A stretch of 49,990 nt of DNA from an uncultured Oscillospiraceae bacterium (GCA_947522735.1 CANNTZ010000012.1:1-49990); one strand, 5' to 3'. Positions 33,277-41,984 are shown, numbered from the stretch's first letter. Translations and numbers: made by a program. Notes: generated from the sequence alone by a model not told the origin.

Positions 33277-34581
33277 TCAGACGGATGCCAGCACTATCTG
33301 CCGTAGCGACGGCTTGACCGGCGATATCTCGTAGCATCGTCCGATACGTGCCAGCCCCTGAACCAGCCTCATCTCATTCGAGCCGTACAAAACAGCCAGC
33401 GGCTCACCGCGCCGGACGTAATCGCCGGGCTTGCGCAGCAGCAGTATGCCCGCCGCATGATCCACCGTCTCGCCCGCGCGCTCGCGTCCCGCGCCGAGCA
33501 ACGCTGCCGCCACGCCGCAGCCGCCCGCATCGATCCTCTTTATATATCCGTCGCGCTCCGCCGTATATTCGCCGGAGGCCGCGGCCCTTGGAAACAGCCC
33601 TGTGTCGCGCAGGCAGGATACGTCGCCGCCCTGTGCGCGCACCATCTCCTCGAGCTTTTTCAGCGCCGCGCCGCTCTCAAGCGCCTCCCGCGCCTTGCGC
33701 CGGCACTCCGACAGCGTCGCGCCCTGCGGCTTGAACGCCAGCAGCAGCATGTTGGCCGCAAGCTCCACGCACAGCTCCGCAAGATCCGCCGGACCCCTTC
33801 CGGAAAGCGTCTCCACCGCCTCCGCGACCTCCAGCGAATTGCCGATGGCGCATCCCAGCGGCACGTCCATATCGGTTATCAGCGCCGCCGTCCTGCGTCC
33901 CGCGCGCTCGCCGATGGCCACCATCAGCCGCGCCAGCTCCAGCGCCGACTCCCGCGTCTTCATAAACGCGCCGCTGCCAACCTTGACGTCCAGCAGAATG
34001 CAGCTCGAGCCTGCGGCGAGCTTTTTGCTCATCACGCTTGACGCTATCAGCGGTATACTCTCCACAGTCGCCGTCACGTCGCGCAGGGCGTAGAGCTTCT
34101 TGTCCGCGGGTGCAAGATTCGCCGTCTGCCCGACGACGCAGATGCCCACGCAGTTGACGATATCGAAAAACTCAATGTTCGTGAGCGTCGTCCGGAAGCC
34201 GGGTATCGACTCCAGCTTGTCTATCGTGCCTCCGGTGTAGCCAAGTCCCCGTCCGGACATCTTCGCCAGCTTTACGCCGCAGGCCGCCGCAATGGGCCCC
34301 GCGACGAGCGTCGTCTTGTCGCCGACGCCGCCGGTGCTGTGCTTATCCACCGTCACTCCGTCGATGCGCGAAAGATCCATCACGTCGCCGGAGTCCGCCA
34401 TCAGCAGCGTCAGCTCGGATATCTCTCGCTCGCTCATCCCGCGGATGCAGATAGCCATCAGCAGCGCCGAGAGTTGATAGTCCGGGATATCCCCGAGACT
34501 GCCCCTGACGAAAAACTCCAGCTCCTCCCGGCTCAGCTCCAGTCCGTCGCGCTTTTTCGCGATGATATCATATATCCGCAT
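33277..34581 (-). CDS. pdp: pyrimidine-nucleoside phosphorylase
   Basis: A 434-residue enzyme that splits uridine, thymidine or deoxyuridine with phosphate into base and (deoxy)ribose-1-phosphate. VDKHSTGGVGDKTT (79-91) is the family signature with the phosphate-binding loop; by alignment with E. coli thymidine phosphorylase, His81, Arg167, Ser182 and Lys186 match His85, Arg171, Ser186 and Lys190. The usual His in GRGLGHTGG is Tyr115, a position that is not catalytic. AAAGAGGTG lies just before the ATG. Last gene of a four-gene operon, 25 bp after the RidA gene. Confidence 0.94.
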   Translation of the reverse strand: MRIYDIIAKKRDGLELSREELEFFVRGSLGDIPDYQLSALLMAICIRGMSEREISELTLLMADSGDVMDLSRIDGVTVDKHSTGGVGDKTTLVAGPIAAACGVKLAKMSGRGLGYTGGTIDKLESIPGFRTTLTNIEFFDIVNCVGICVVGQTANLAPADKKLYALRDVTATVESIPLIASSVMSKKLAAGSSCILLDVKVGSGAFMKTRESALELARLMVAIGERAGRRTAALITDMDVPLGCAIGNSLEVAEAVETLSGRGPADLAELCVELAANMLLLAFKPQGATLSECRRKAREALESGAALKKLEEMVRAQGGDVSCLRDTGLFPRAAASGEYTAERDGYIKRIDAGGCGVAAALLGAGRERAGETVDHAAGILLLRKPGDYVRRGEPLAVLYGSNEMRLVQGLARIGRCYEISPVKPSLRQIVLASV

Positions 34582-34606
34582 AACGACACCTCTTTGTCAA
34601 CATGTT

Positions 34607-35083
34607 TCAGATGCGGTATCCCGAATTGACCCGCACGACCGCCTCAATCTCGACCGCAGCGCCAAGCGGCAGAGCATATACTCCGACCGCCGAACGCGTG
34701 TGTCCGCCCGCCCTTGCGCCAAACAGGCCGATAAGCAGCTTCGACGCCGCGTTTGCAACCTGCGGCTGGTCGAAAAAGCCGTCCGCACTCGCGACAAACA
34801 CCGTTATCTTGACGACCGACTCGATGCGTTCGAGGTCTCCGAGGTCGCGCTTTAGCACCGCGAGCAGGTTGAGCACAGACGCAACCGCCGCGCGCTGCGC
34901 CTCCTCAAGGCTGATATCGCCCGCCTTGCCCGTTATCACCCCGCCGTTCACCGTGGGCAGGCAGCCGGACACCCAGACCAGTCCGTTGCCGTCCTCCTTG
35001 CTCTGCTCGTAAAGCCCCGCCCTCGCGGGCGCTTCCGGCAGCTCGAATCCCATTTCTCTCAGCTTTTCCTCATGCTTTCCCAT
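34607..35083 (-). CDS. RidA (YjgF/UK114) family protein
   Basis: A 158-residue member of the RidA family, which hydrolyses reactive enamine/imine intermediates or serves related roles. The key arginine is in H-T-R-S-A-V-G-V (Arg130), followed by VEIEAVV as usual. The longer N-terminus (about 30 residues before the core) marks the YjgH-like subgroup, whose substrates are less clear. GAGAGGTG lies before the ATG. It sits 11 bp after the isomerase-like gene and 25 bp before the nucleoside phosphorylase. Confidence 0.9.
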   Translation of the reverse strand: MGKHEEKLREMGFELPEAPARAGLYEQSKEDGNGLVWVSGCLPTVNGGVITGKAGDISLEEAQRAAVASVLNLLAVLKRDLGDLERIESVVKITVFVASADGFFDQPQVANAASKLLIGLFGARAGGHTRSAVGVYALPLGAAVEIEAVVRVNSGYRI

Positions 35084-35094
35084 TTTTGCACCTC

Positions 35095-35769
35095 TCAGAG
35101 CTTCATTATATTGCTTCGGCCAAGCCTGACCGCGCCAAGCTGATCGCTCTCACTCTCGTCCTCAAGGATAAACTGCTTCACGCCAAGGCTCTGCGCGTGG
35201 GAGACGATCTTTTTTATCTCCACCTTGCCGGTGCGATCCTTATATTTGTCAAGATACTCAATGGCGTCCACGCCGGCGCGGTAGAGCCAGTAGATATCGA
35301 GCTGCACGCCAACATCCCCAAGCCCCTCCATCACGACGTCATAGGCATAGCGCCCGCCGTCCTGCTCGAATTTGACAAACTCGTGCGAGTGGTTGTGATA
35401 GTAGAGCTTCATGCCATGCGCGGCAAGGCGGCGGGATATCTCTCGCAGCTCGGTCGTGACGCGGCCGCAGGTCTCCCAATCGCCGAACGGGCTGCCCGCG
35501 CAGACGATGTTGTTGTTTCCAAGAGTCCTGTTATATGCGATGATCTCGTCGAGACGCTTCATCAGGTCGTCGTGACCGTGGTGGACGCTGGTGGTAAAAA
35601 GCCCGAGAGAATCGAGCTTTGCGCGCATCTCTCCGGCCCTGATGCTGCCGTAGCCCGCAAATTCAACGCCGGTGAAGCCCATCCTCGCCACGCCTTCGAG
35701 CGCTCCGAAAAAATCCCGCTCGGTCTCGTTTCTGATGGAATAGAGCTGCAAGCCCAAATTTATGTCCAT
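35095..35769 (-). CDS. sugar phosphate isomerase/epimerase-like TIM-barrel protein missing a metal-ligand segment
   Basis: A 224-residue xylose-isomerase-like barrel; relatives usually have about 250-280 residues. GLQLYSIR at the start, YHNHSHEF (124-131, with Glu130), QLDIYW (Asp158) and ILEDE (Glu203) give three of the four usual metal ligands. Between YKDR (179) and the helix starting near 184, the usual I-H-L-K-D strand and following G-E-G loop, about 22 residues with the fourth ligand histidine, are absent. The frame is intact, so this looks like an in-frame deletion. Either activity is altered or the protein is inactive. It lies in the SIS-RidA-Pdp operon. Confidence 0.8.
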   Translation of the reverse strand: MDINLGLQLYSIRNETERDFFGALEGVARMGFTGVEFAGYGSIRAGEMRAKLDSLGLFTTSVHHGHDDLMKRLDEIIAYNRTLGNNNIVCAGSPFGDWETCGRVTTELREISRRLAAHGMKLYYHNHSHEFVKFEQDGGRYAYDVVMEGLGDVGVQLDIYWLYRAGVDAIEYLDKYKDRTGKVEIKKIVSHAQSLGVKQFILEDESESDQLGAVRLGRSNIMKL

Positions 35770-35807
35770 TAATGATATCTCCTTTTAAATATGGTATGTC
35801 GGTCGCC

Positions 35808-36413
35808 TCAGCCCACGCTGCTGCCGTTCAGCCGCTCGCCGACAGCGCCGCCCGGATGTATCAGCGCAAACTGCCGCTCCTGATAGCCTGTCTCCTCGAT
35901 TAGCGCCGCCTGAAGCGCATGGAAAACGACGCACTGCGCCGTTGTGCTGGTGGTTCCCTGCGAGTTGTATTTGTCGGTCTCGCGGGTGATATACAGCCGC
36001 AGCACCGCGTCCGCCGCCTGCGCCAGCACCGATTCCGTATTCTCGGTCACGGTGATGATCGAGACGCCCTTTGCCTTGCAGATATCCACTATCGGCAGCA
36101 GCTCCCCGGTTTTTCCGCCGCGCGAGGCGAGCACCATGACGTCGCCCCTCTGCAAAAAGCCGGTCGCGCCGTGGACGGCCTCGGCGGGCGAGATGAAGCG
36201 CGCCGGCCGCTCTATGCAGCAGAGCAGATGCGCCAGATGCCGGCAGGCTATCCCTGAGTGCCCACAGCCGGAGGTTCCGATGCGCGGAGCCTTTGCCAGC
36301 AGCTCCACCGCCCTTGCAAGCTGCTCGTCGTCAAAATATTTTTCCATCTTCGCAATGCAGTCCGCCTCGATCTCAAAGGCCGCGCGCGCCGCGCTTATAG
36401 CTTCTCTTTTCAT
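35808..36413 (-). CDS. SIS-domain sugar isomerase, KpsF/GutQ-like without CBS domains
   Basis: A 201-residue SIS protein. TSGCGHSGIACRHLAHLL near 45-65, a SPAEAVHG segment matching HPAEASHGDLG of arabinose-5-phosphate isomerases, and ASRGGKTGELL (phosphosugar-binding) fit the KpsF/GutQ group, but the C-terminal CBS pair is missing, as in many clostridial catabolic forms. It probably interconverts a keto- and aldo-sugar phosphate. I chose the ATG at 36413 because AGGAGGGG lies between it and an earlier GTG. First gene of the operon, behind an excellent promoter. Confidence 0.85.
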   Translation of the reverse strand: MKREAISAARAAFEIEADCIAKMEKYFDDEQLARAVELLAKAPRIGTSGCGHSGIACRHLAHLLCCIERPARFISPAEAVHGATGFLQRGDVMVLASRGGKTGELLPIVDICKAKGVSIITVTENTESVLAQAADAVLRLYITRETDKYNSQGTTSTTAQCVVFHALQAALIEETGYQERQFALIHPGGAVGERLNGSSVG

Positions 36414-36448
36414 AAGCCGCCTGCCCCTCCTCACAATATCTAATTTAA

Positions 36449-36478
36449 ATTATAGCCTCTTACGGCCTCGCTTGTCAA
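36449..36478 (-). promoter_or_regulatory. sigma-A promoter of the SIS-isomerase-RidA-pdp operon
   Basis: Minus strand: TTGACA (36478-36473), 18-bp spacer, TATAAT (36454-36449); both hexamers are consensus. It diverges from the GH78 promoter 30 bp away. Confidence 0.75.
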
Positions 36479-36509
36479 CATGCAGCCGCAAAAACTCCGC
36501 GCGATAATA

Positions 36510-36538
36510 TTGCAATCGGCGGCGTCTGTGTGTATAAT
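36510..36538 (+). promoter_or_regulatory. sigma-A promoter of the GH78-type gene
   Basis: TTGCAA (36510-36515), 17-bp spacer, TATAAT (36533-36538), 44 bp before the ATG. Confidence 0.65.
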
Positions 36539-36539
36539 T

Positions 36540-36558
36540 ATAATGCTTAACGCATTAT
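36540..36558. promoter_or_regulatory. operator-like inverted repeat at the GH78 transcription start
   Basis: ATAATGC, five bases, GCATTAT: a perfect 7-bp inverted repeat directly after the -10, covering the predicted transcript start. A bound repressor would block GH78 expression. No regulator gene is adjacent. Confidence 0.5.
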
Positions 36559-36581
36559 TATGATTGTCGGGGGCACATGAT

Positions 36582-38534
36582 ATGACTACAAAAGACATTT
36601 TTTGCAGCGCGTCGTGGATTTGGCACGAGCCCGTGGCGCACCGGGACAGCTATGGCGAATTTTGCGGCCGCTTTCTCTATAACGGAGAAAGGGCGCTGCT
36701 TCGCATCTCCTGCGATTCCAATTTCGCGCTCTACATCAACGGCCGGCTCGCGGGCTTCGGACAGTATCCGGATTACCCCAAGCGCAAGGTATATGAGGAG
36801 CTCGACGTCTCGGCAAGCTGCCGCCGCGGCGAAAACGAGCTGCGCGTCGTCGTCTGGTACTACGGCACCGACAATTCGCAGACCTATTGCACCGGCGATC
36901 CCGGAGTGATATACGAGCTCTATCTTGACGGCAGAACCGCCCTTGCGAGCAGCGAGAACACCCTCTGCCGCGAGGAAAGCCACTATAAAAACGGCTATCT
37001 CAAGCTGATAACCTACCAGCTTGGGCTGAGCTTCCTCTACGACGCGAATGCCGTCCCCGGCGAGCTGCACAGAGCCTACCCCGCCTCCTGGCGCGAGATC
37101 TGCACCCCGCGTCCGGTGGATCGTCTCACGCTTGGCGAGCGCATAGAGTCAAGGGTGGAAAAGCGCGGCGAGGGACATTACCTTGTCGATCTCGGCCGCG
37201 AGAGCTGCGGCTTTGTCGAGCTTGAATTTGAGAGCGAGCGCGTCAACCATATCACCGTCGCCTATGGCGAGCACATCGCGGACGGCTGCGTGCGCAGGCT
37301 CGTCGGCGGGCGTGATTTCAGCGTCGAGTACATCGCCGCGCCCGGCAAAAACCGCTATCTCAATCCGCTGCGCCGCCTTGGAGGACGCTATCTCGAAATA
37401 TTCTGCGAGCACGGGATTACTTCGGTCTATCTCGGCGTGCGCCCGGTCGAATATGAGATCAAAACGCTTCCGTTCGACTTCGGCAGCGAGCTGCGCAACA
37501 GAATATTCTCCACCTGTGTTGACACGCTGCGGCTTTGTATGCACGACCATTACGAGGACACCCCGTGGCGCGAGCAGGCGCTCTACGCGATGGACAGCCG
37601 CAACCAGATGCTCTGCGGCTATTACGCCTTTGAAAACGCCGCCTGCTTCCGCTACGCGCGCGCCAATCTCTCGCTTCTTGCGCAGAGCGTGCGTCCGGAC
37701 GGTATGCTTAGCATCTGCGCGCCGACCTCCTTCGACCTGCCCATCGTCTCCTTCTCGCTGATCTATCCGGTTCAGCTCGTCGAATATATCGTCCGCAGCG
37801 GCGATCTCTCCATCCTTGACGAGGCGTTCCCGGTCGTCCGCGGCATCTTCGACACCGTCCGGGCGCACATCGACCATGCCGGGCTGATCCCCCGCCTTCC
37901 AAAGCCCTTCTGGAACTTCTACGAGTGGGCGTTCGGCAGCGACGGCGCCTCCATAAGCCCCGCCGCTCCCGCCTATGACCTCATCCTCAACGCAATGTTC
38001 GTCTGGTCCTCCGAATATTACCGCAAGCTGTGCGAGCTGACCGGCAACGATTTTGACAGTCTGCTCCACGTCGATCTCGACGGGATGCGCGAGAGGATCT
38101 TCTCCGCCTTTTATTCTCCCGAAAAGGGCCTGCTGCGCGCGCTCGTGGCGCCGAACGACGACGTCGCGCCATATTATACCAAGCTTGGCAACGCCTTTGC
38201 GCTGCTGGCGCGGGTCTGCCCGGACGATACGGCACGGAGCATCGCCGCCGTCCTCGCGGACTTCGGCAACGTCTCGCCGGACGGCTCCGGAGAGCTGGTG
38301 GATACCACCCTTTCGATGCGCGCCTTCCTATACGACGCCATCCTTGCCGCCGACCCCTCCCGCAGCGCCGACATTCTCGCCGACATCGACGAAAAATACG
38401 GCTATATGCTCTCGCAGGGCGCAACATCGTTCTGGGAGACGATAAAGGGGCAGGCCGATTTTGACAACGCAGGCTCTCTCTGCCATGGCTGGAGCGCCAT
38501 ACCCGTCTACTATTACCGCACGCTGATAAAGTGA
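36582..38534 (+). CDS. GH78-type glycosidase (alpha-L-rhamnosidase-like)
   Basis: A 650-residue protein with N-terminal beta-sandwich parts (about 1-290, including FALYINGRLAGFG typical of the lectin-like domain) and an (alpha/alpha)6 barrel (about 310-600). The conserved stretch YEDTPWREQALYAMDSR (around 325-341) matches the GH78 region; Glu331 is the likely general acid. Length is shorter than most rhamnosidases (about 900 residues). No signal peptide, so cytosolic, acting on imported oligosaccharides or glycosides. The ATG at 36582 follows GGGGG at eight bases. Divergent from the SIS operon, with which it may share a pathway. The exact sugar is unproven. Confidence 0.82.
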   Translation: MTTKDIFCSASWIWHEPVAHRDSYGEFCGRFLYNGERALLRISCDSNFALYINGRLAGFGQYPDYPKRKVYEELDVSASCRRGENELRVVVWYYGTDNSQTYCTGDPGVIYELYLDGRTALASSENTLCREESHYKNGYLKLITYQLGLSFLYDANAVPGELHRAYPASWREICTPRPVDRLTLGERIESRVEKRGEGHYLVDLGRESCGFVELEFESERVNHITVAYGEHIADGCVRRLVGGRDFSVEYIAAPGKNRYLNPLRRLGGRYLEIFCEHGITSVYLGVRPVEYEIKTLPFDFGSELRNRIFSTCVDTLRLCMHDHYEDTPWREQALYAMDSRNQMLCGYYAFENAACFRYARANLSLLAQSVRPDGMLSICAPTSFDLPIVSFSLIYPVQLVEYIVRSGDLSILDEAFPVVRGIFDTVRAHIDHAGLIPRLPKPFWNFYEWAFGSDGASISPAAPAYDLILNAMFVWSSEYYRKLCELTGNDFDSLLHVDLDGMRERIFSAFYSPEKGLLRALVAPNDDVAPYYTKLGNAFALLARVCPDDTARSIAAVLADFGNVSPDGSGELVDTTLSMRAFLYDAILAADPSRSADILADIDEKYGYMLSQGATSFWETIKGQADFDNAGSLCHGWSAIPVYYYRTLIK

Positions 38535-38552
38535 CTTCCGTCTGCAAAGCGG

Positions 38553-38595
38553 CGCGCCCGGAGACTGACAGCATCCAGTCTCCGGGCGCGTTTTT
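38553..38595 (+). terminator. terminator of the GH78-type gene
   Basis: CGCGCCCGGAGACT (38553-38566) and AGTCTCCGGGCGCG (38577-38590) form a perfect 14-bp stem followed by five T. Confidence 0.9.
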
Positions 38596-38596
38596 G

Positions 38597-39118
38597 TTAT
38601 TCTGCCGCAAGGCGGCTTGTGAGCGTTATATCGCCGGTGAAATTCTCGCAGCAGACCACGATATAGCAGCCGCCGCTCTCAAAGCTCCCGGTCATCTCAA
38701 AGCTTTCGGTATATTCCTCCGCCTCCGCGCCGTCCAACACGTATATTCCGGCTTTTCCCGATCCGGCTTTGATCGAGGCGCTTATCTCAAGCGTCCTGGT
38801 CTTGAACGACGCACCGCCGAACACGACCTCACGGCAGGTCAGACGCTCGCCGTGCAGGCGGTAGCTCCCGGTGTAATCGCCGTCCCGGACACAGCTTCCC
38901 GCAAGCCCGCTCTCCGAAGTGAGCCGGCGGCGCCCAAGAAAGCCCACCGCTTCCTCAAAGGCGTTGCGGACGCTCTGCGGATCGATGCTTTCGACGCAGC
39001 CGAGCGCGTTGCAAGCCACGCGCCTGACAAGACGGCAGCTTCCGGCGCAGACGGCGACACCAAGGGCCATGGCGAGCGCCATTATCGCGCTGAGCGTCCG
39101 GAATATCAGCCCTCGCAC
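38597..39118 (-). CDS. cysteine-rich exported protein at the end of the Bce operon
   Basis: A 173-residue protein with an N-terminal hydrophobic segment (about 5-27) and nine cysteines (24, 28, 36, 41, 76, 95, 151, 156, 157). No clean lipobox; A-G-S-C at 25-28 is a weak one. The C-terminal half is beta-rich. I do not recognise the family. The GTG start follows AAAGGGGGA at six bases and overlaps the end of the permease gene by 13 bp, so it is translated with the Bce transporter and probably acts outside the membrane with it, for example in binding or sensing the peptide (inference). Confidence 0.75.
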   Translation of the reverse strand: MRGLIFRTLSAIMALAMALGVAVCAGSCRLVRRVACNALGCVESIDPQSVRNAFEEAVGFLGRRRLTSESGLAGSCVRDGDYTGSYRLHGERLTCREVVFGGASFKTRTLEISASIKAGSGKAGIYVLDGAEAEEYTESFEMTGSFESGGCYIVVCCENFTGDITLTSRLAAE

Positions 39119-41175
39119 TGTGAATCCCCCTTTGCTCCGCTGACTATGGCGTAATACGCGCCCGAGGTCAGGCGGTAGATCAGCACGTATACCAGCGCGA
39201 ATGCGACAAAGCTGACTGCGGTCGTGAACGCCAGCAGCATCACATCGGAGGAGCTAAGGAGCAGCAGCAGCTTGTGTATCATGGGAAAGGCAAAGCAGAG
39301 GTGAACCCCGGCGGCGAGCAGAGGCAGGAAAAACACCGTCAAAAGCTGTGAGTTTATGCTGCGGCGGATATCCTGCGAGGTCATGCCGACCTTCTTCATG
39401 ATTTCAAACCTCGCCTGATCCTCGTAGCCCTCGGAGATCTGCTTGTAGTAGATCATCAGCGTCGCCGCCGAGACAAACACGGCGCTCAGCATTATTCCAA
39501 GGAAGAACAGCCCGCCGTAGGCGCCGGAAAAGTCTTCGCGCGCGTGGGCCACGCACTCGCAGAACAGCGATACACTCCCCTTGTCGTCCTTCGCGACAAG
39601 CTCGTCCTTGAGGGCCTTTACATCTGCGGCGGCCTCGTAAAACGCCATCTGCTTTTCGTTATCCGCCTGAGTGTCGAAGCCGTAATACCATCCCGCGTTG
39701 AAGTTGCTCGAGTCAAAGGCACCGTCTGACAAAAGCCTCCCGAGCAGCGAGTCGAAGTCCGGCGTCACCACGTAATAAACTGCGGAGTAGACGCTTGTGG
39801 ACGAGTTGTCCGCCGGAAAATCCTTGAGCCTGTCCTTCACCCTGAATTTAAACTCCTCACCCTCCTTGACGACCGTCAGCTCCGGCCCGGCATAATCCGT
39901 CCGCACGCCGTAGACAAGCGCCTCGCCGGAAGCGAGCGATGCGCTCCCGCCGGTGGAGAGGTTGTAATCCTCAAGCGGCACAAAATAGACGATGGAGGTG
40001 TGAGCCTCGTCCACGGCGTAGTGGTTTTTGTCGTAGCCGTTGAACCTGTCGTCGTTAAACACGCCGCGTATGCTCAATATCCGGTAGTCGGCGACGTTCG
40101 AGATGTCCACCCCGTTTTCATGCGCCTTTTTAATTATTTCGCCGCGCAGGGTGTCGAAAAGCTCCTGCGTATAATATTTCTCATTGCGCACATACATCCT
40201 GAAGCAGATATCGCGCGGATAGTGCATCCTGATGCTGCTCTCGGTTCCGGAATAGAGACAGGTGGTGGATGAGAGCATGACGAGCACCATTGTCGCAAGA
40301 ATGCAGATGGAGGCAAGCCCCGCTCCGTTGCGCTTCATGCGGTAGGCCATCGACGAGACAGAGACGAAGTGGTTGGGGCGGTAATAATAGCGCTTGTTTT
40401 TTTGCAGCGCGCGGCACAGCGTGACCGAGCCTGCGATGAACAGCATATAGCTGCCCACGATTACCATCAGCACAGCGACGAAGAACCCCGCTATTGCAGT
40501 CAGCGGCTCCTCTATTTTGACGGCGATGTAATACGCGCCACCAAGCAGCAGCAGTCCGAGCACTGCGAGCGCCCAGTTGGCCTTAGGCGGCTTTTCGCCG
40601 ACGCTCTCGCTCCTGATGAGCTCTATGGGATTTGTCAGCCGCACCTGTCGCAGCGTGTTGAGGAAGATGAGCCCGAAGATGACGGCAAACACCGCAAGCG
40701 TCGTGGTGATCGAGCTTGTCGAGACCGAGAGGGTGTAGGTCACCCTTCCGGAGAGTATGTTGACGAGTATCAGCTCCGCAAGCTTGGAAAACGCGACGCC
40801 GAGCGCGAGCCCCGCGGCAAGCGAGCCGCAGGAGACGAACAGCGTCTCCCAAATCAGGATGATCCCGATGTTGCGCTTGCCCATGCCGAGGATGTTGTAC
40901 ATCCCGAACTCCTTTTTGCGCCGCCGGATGAGGAAGGAGTTGGTATAGAACAGGAATATCAGCGCAAAAAGCGCCATAACCCAGCTTCCGAAGCCGAGTA
41001 TCGTTTTAAGCGTGCGTGCGCCGCGCAGCACCGACACGGTCTCGGCGCTCTGCAAATAGAGGATGATATAGTACATCATCACCATGCCGACGCAGGTCAG
41101 AATATACGGCAGATACAGCCGCCTGTTGCGGCGTATTCCGGTTATCGCAAGCTTTGGATAGAAAGCCGCCTTCAC
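39106..41175 (-). CDS. BceB-type ABC transporter permease
   Basis: A 689-residue FtsX-like permease with about ten helices: one near 18-40, three by about 160, more near 200-250 and 285-305, and the last three after 560. A large extracytoplasmic domain of about 250 residues lies between helices 7 and 8, the hallmark of BceB-type transporters that recognise cell-wall antibiotics such as bacitracin. The GTG start overlaps the ATPase stop in GTGA, so translation is coupled. Works with the ATPase and signals to the intramembrane-sensing kinase encoded upstream. Confidence 0.92.
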   Translation of the reverse strand: MKAAFYPKLAITGIRRNRRLYLPYILTCVGMVMMYYIILYLQSAETVSVLRGARTLKTILGFGSWVMALFALIFLFYTNSFLIRRRKKEFGMYNILGMGKRNIGIILIWETLFVSCGSLAAGLALGVAFSKLAELILVNILSGRVTYTLSVSTSSITTTLAVFAVIFGLIFLNTLRQVRLTNPIELIRSESVGEKPPKANWALAVLGLLLLGGAYYIAVKIEEPLTAIAGFFVAVLMVIVGSYMLFIAGSVTLCRALQKNKRYYYRPNHFVSVSSMAYRMKRNGAGLASICILATMVLVMLSSTTCLYSGTESSIRMHYPRDICFRMYVRNEKYYTQELFDTLRGEIIKKAHENGVDISNVADYRILSIRGVFNDDRFNGYDKNHYAVDEAHTSIVYFVPLEDYNLSTGGSASLASGEALVYGVRTDYAGPELTVVKEGEEFKFRVKDRLKDFPADNSSTSVYSAVYYVVTPDFDSLLGRLLSDGAFDSSNFNAGWYYGFDTQADNEKQMAFYEAAADVKALKDELVAKDDKGSVSLFCECVAHAREDFSGAYGGLFFLGIMLSAVFVSAATLMIYYKQISEGYEDQARFEIMKKVGMTSQDIRRSINSQLLTVFFLPLLAAGVHLCFAFPMIHKLLLLLSSSDVMLLAFTTAVSFVAFALVYVLIYRLTSGAYYAIVSGAKGDSQCEG

Positions 41176-41936
41176 CTTGCATCACCGCCCGTCGCCAGCA
41201 TTGTCAGCGTGTCGGATATCTTCTGATAGAGCTGCTCGTTGCTGCTGTAGCCGCGGTAGATCTGGTGGAACACCTCGCCGTCCTTGATGAATAGGATGCG
41301 GTTGGCGTGGCTTGCCGCCTTGACGGAGTGGGTCACCATCAGTATCGTCTGACCGTCGCGGTTGATCTCGCCGAACAGCCGCAGCAGCTCGCCGGTGGAG
41401 CGGGAATCCAGCGCGCCGGTCGGCTCGTCGGCGAGCAGCAGGCGCGGCCCGGTTATCAGCGCTCGCGCCGCCGCGGTACGCTGCTTCTGTCCGCCGGATA
41501 TCTCATATGGATACTTCTTCAAAATGTCCGTTATTCCCAGCTTAGCCGCAAGCGGGTCGAGACGGCGCTTCATCTCCGCATAGGGCCTGCCCGCCAGAAC
41601 CAGCGGCAGATAGATGTTGTCCTCAACGGTGAAGGTGTCGAGCAGGTTGAACTCCTGGAACACAAAGCCGAGATGGTCGCGCCGGAACGCCGCCAGCTCC
41701 GATTCCTTTATTTTCGAGACGTCGCGTCCGTCGAGCAGCACGCTTCCCGCCGTCGGCCTATCCAGCGACGCAAGGATGTTAAGCAGCGTCGTCTTGCCGG
41801 AGCCGGATTCGCCCATGATTGCGGTATATTCCCCCTCCTCCACCTCGAAATTCACGCTCCTCAGCGCCTCCACACGGTTGGTGCCAAAGCGCGAGACATA
41901 TACCTTTTTCAGTCCGTTTACCTGTAAAATGCTCAT
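41172..41936 (-). CDS. BceA-type ABC transporter ATPase
   Basis: A 254-residue ATPase with Walker A GESGSGKTT (42-50), signature ISGGQKQR, Walker B LLLADEPTGALDS and switch histidine in MVTHS: the MacB/BceA class that powers FtsX-like permeases. I start it at the ATG at 41936, about ten bases after AGGCAGGA; longer in-frame starts lie across the promoter. A 117-bp gap separates it from the kinase gene and contains an extended -10 and a direct repeat, so transporter genes can be induced separately from the regulators. Confidence 0.93.
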   Translation of the reverse strand: MSILQVNGLKKVYVSRFGTNRVEALRSVNFEVEEGEYTAIMGESGSGKTTLLNILASLDRPTAGSVLLDGRDVSKIKESELAAFRRDHLGFVFQEFNLLDTFTVEDNIYLPLVLAGRPYAEMKRRLDPLAAKLGITDILKKYPYEISGGQKQRTAAARALITGPRLLLADEPTGALDSRSTGELLRLFGEINRDGQTILMVTHSVKAASHANRILFIKDGEVFHQIYRGYSSNEQLYQKISDTLTMLATGGDAR

Positions 41937-41975
41937 GTAAGACCGGTCCTGCCTTTCATTTTGGGTTACGTCAAT

Positions 41976-41984
41976 ATTATAGCA
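41976..41984 (-). promoter_or_regulatory. extended -10 promoter of the Bce transporter genes
   Basis: Minus strand: TGC then TATAAT (41981-41976). The matching -35 (TGGAGT, 42004-41999) is poor, as expected for an activator-dependent promoter. Confidence 0.6.

Noticed and set aside
34235..34238. Tyr115 in place of the common His in the GRGLGHTGG motif of pyrimidine-nucleoside phosphorylase, at first taken as loss of a catalytic histidine.
   Set aside because: Counting along E. coli thymidine phosphorylase puts the catalytic His85 in VDKHSTGG, which is conserved here as His81. The changed position matches the non-catalytic His119.
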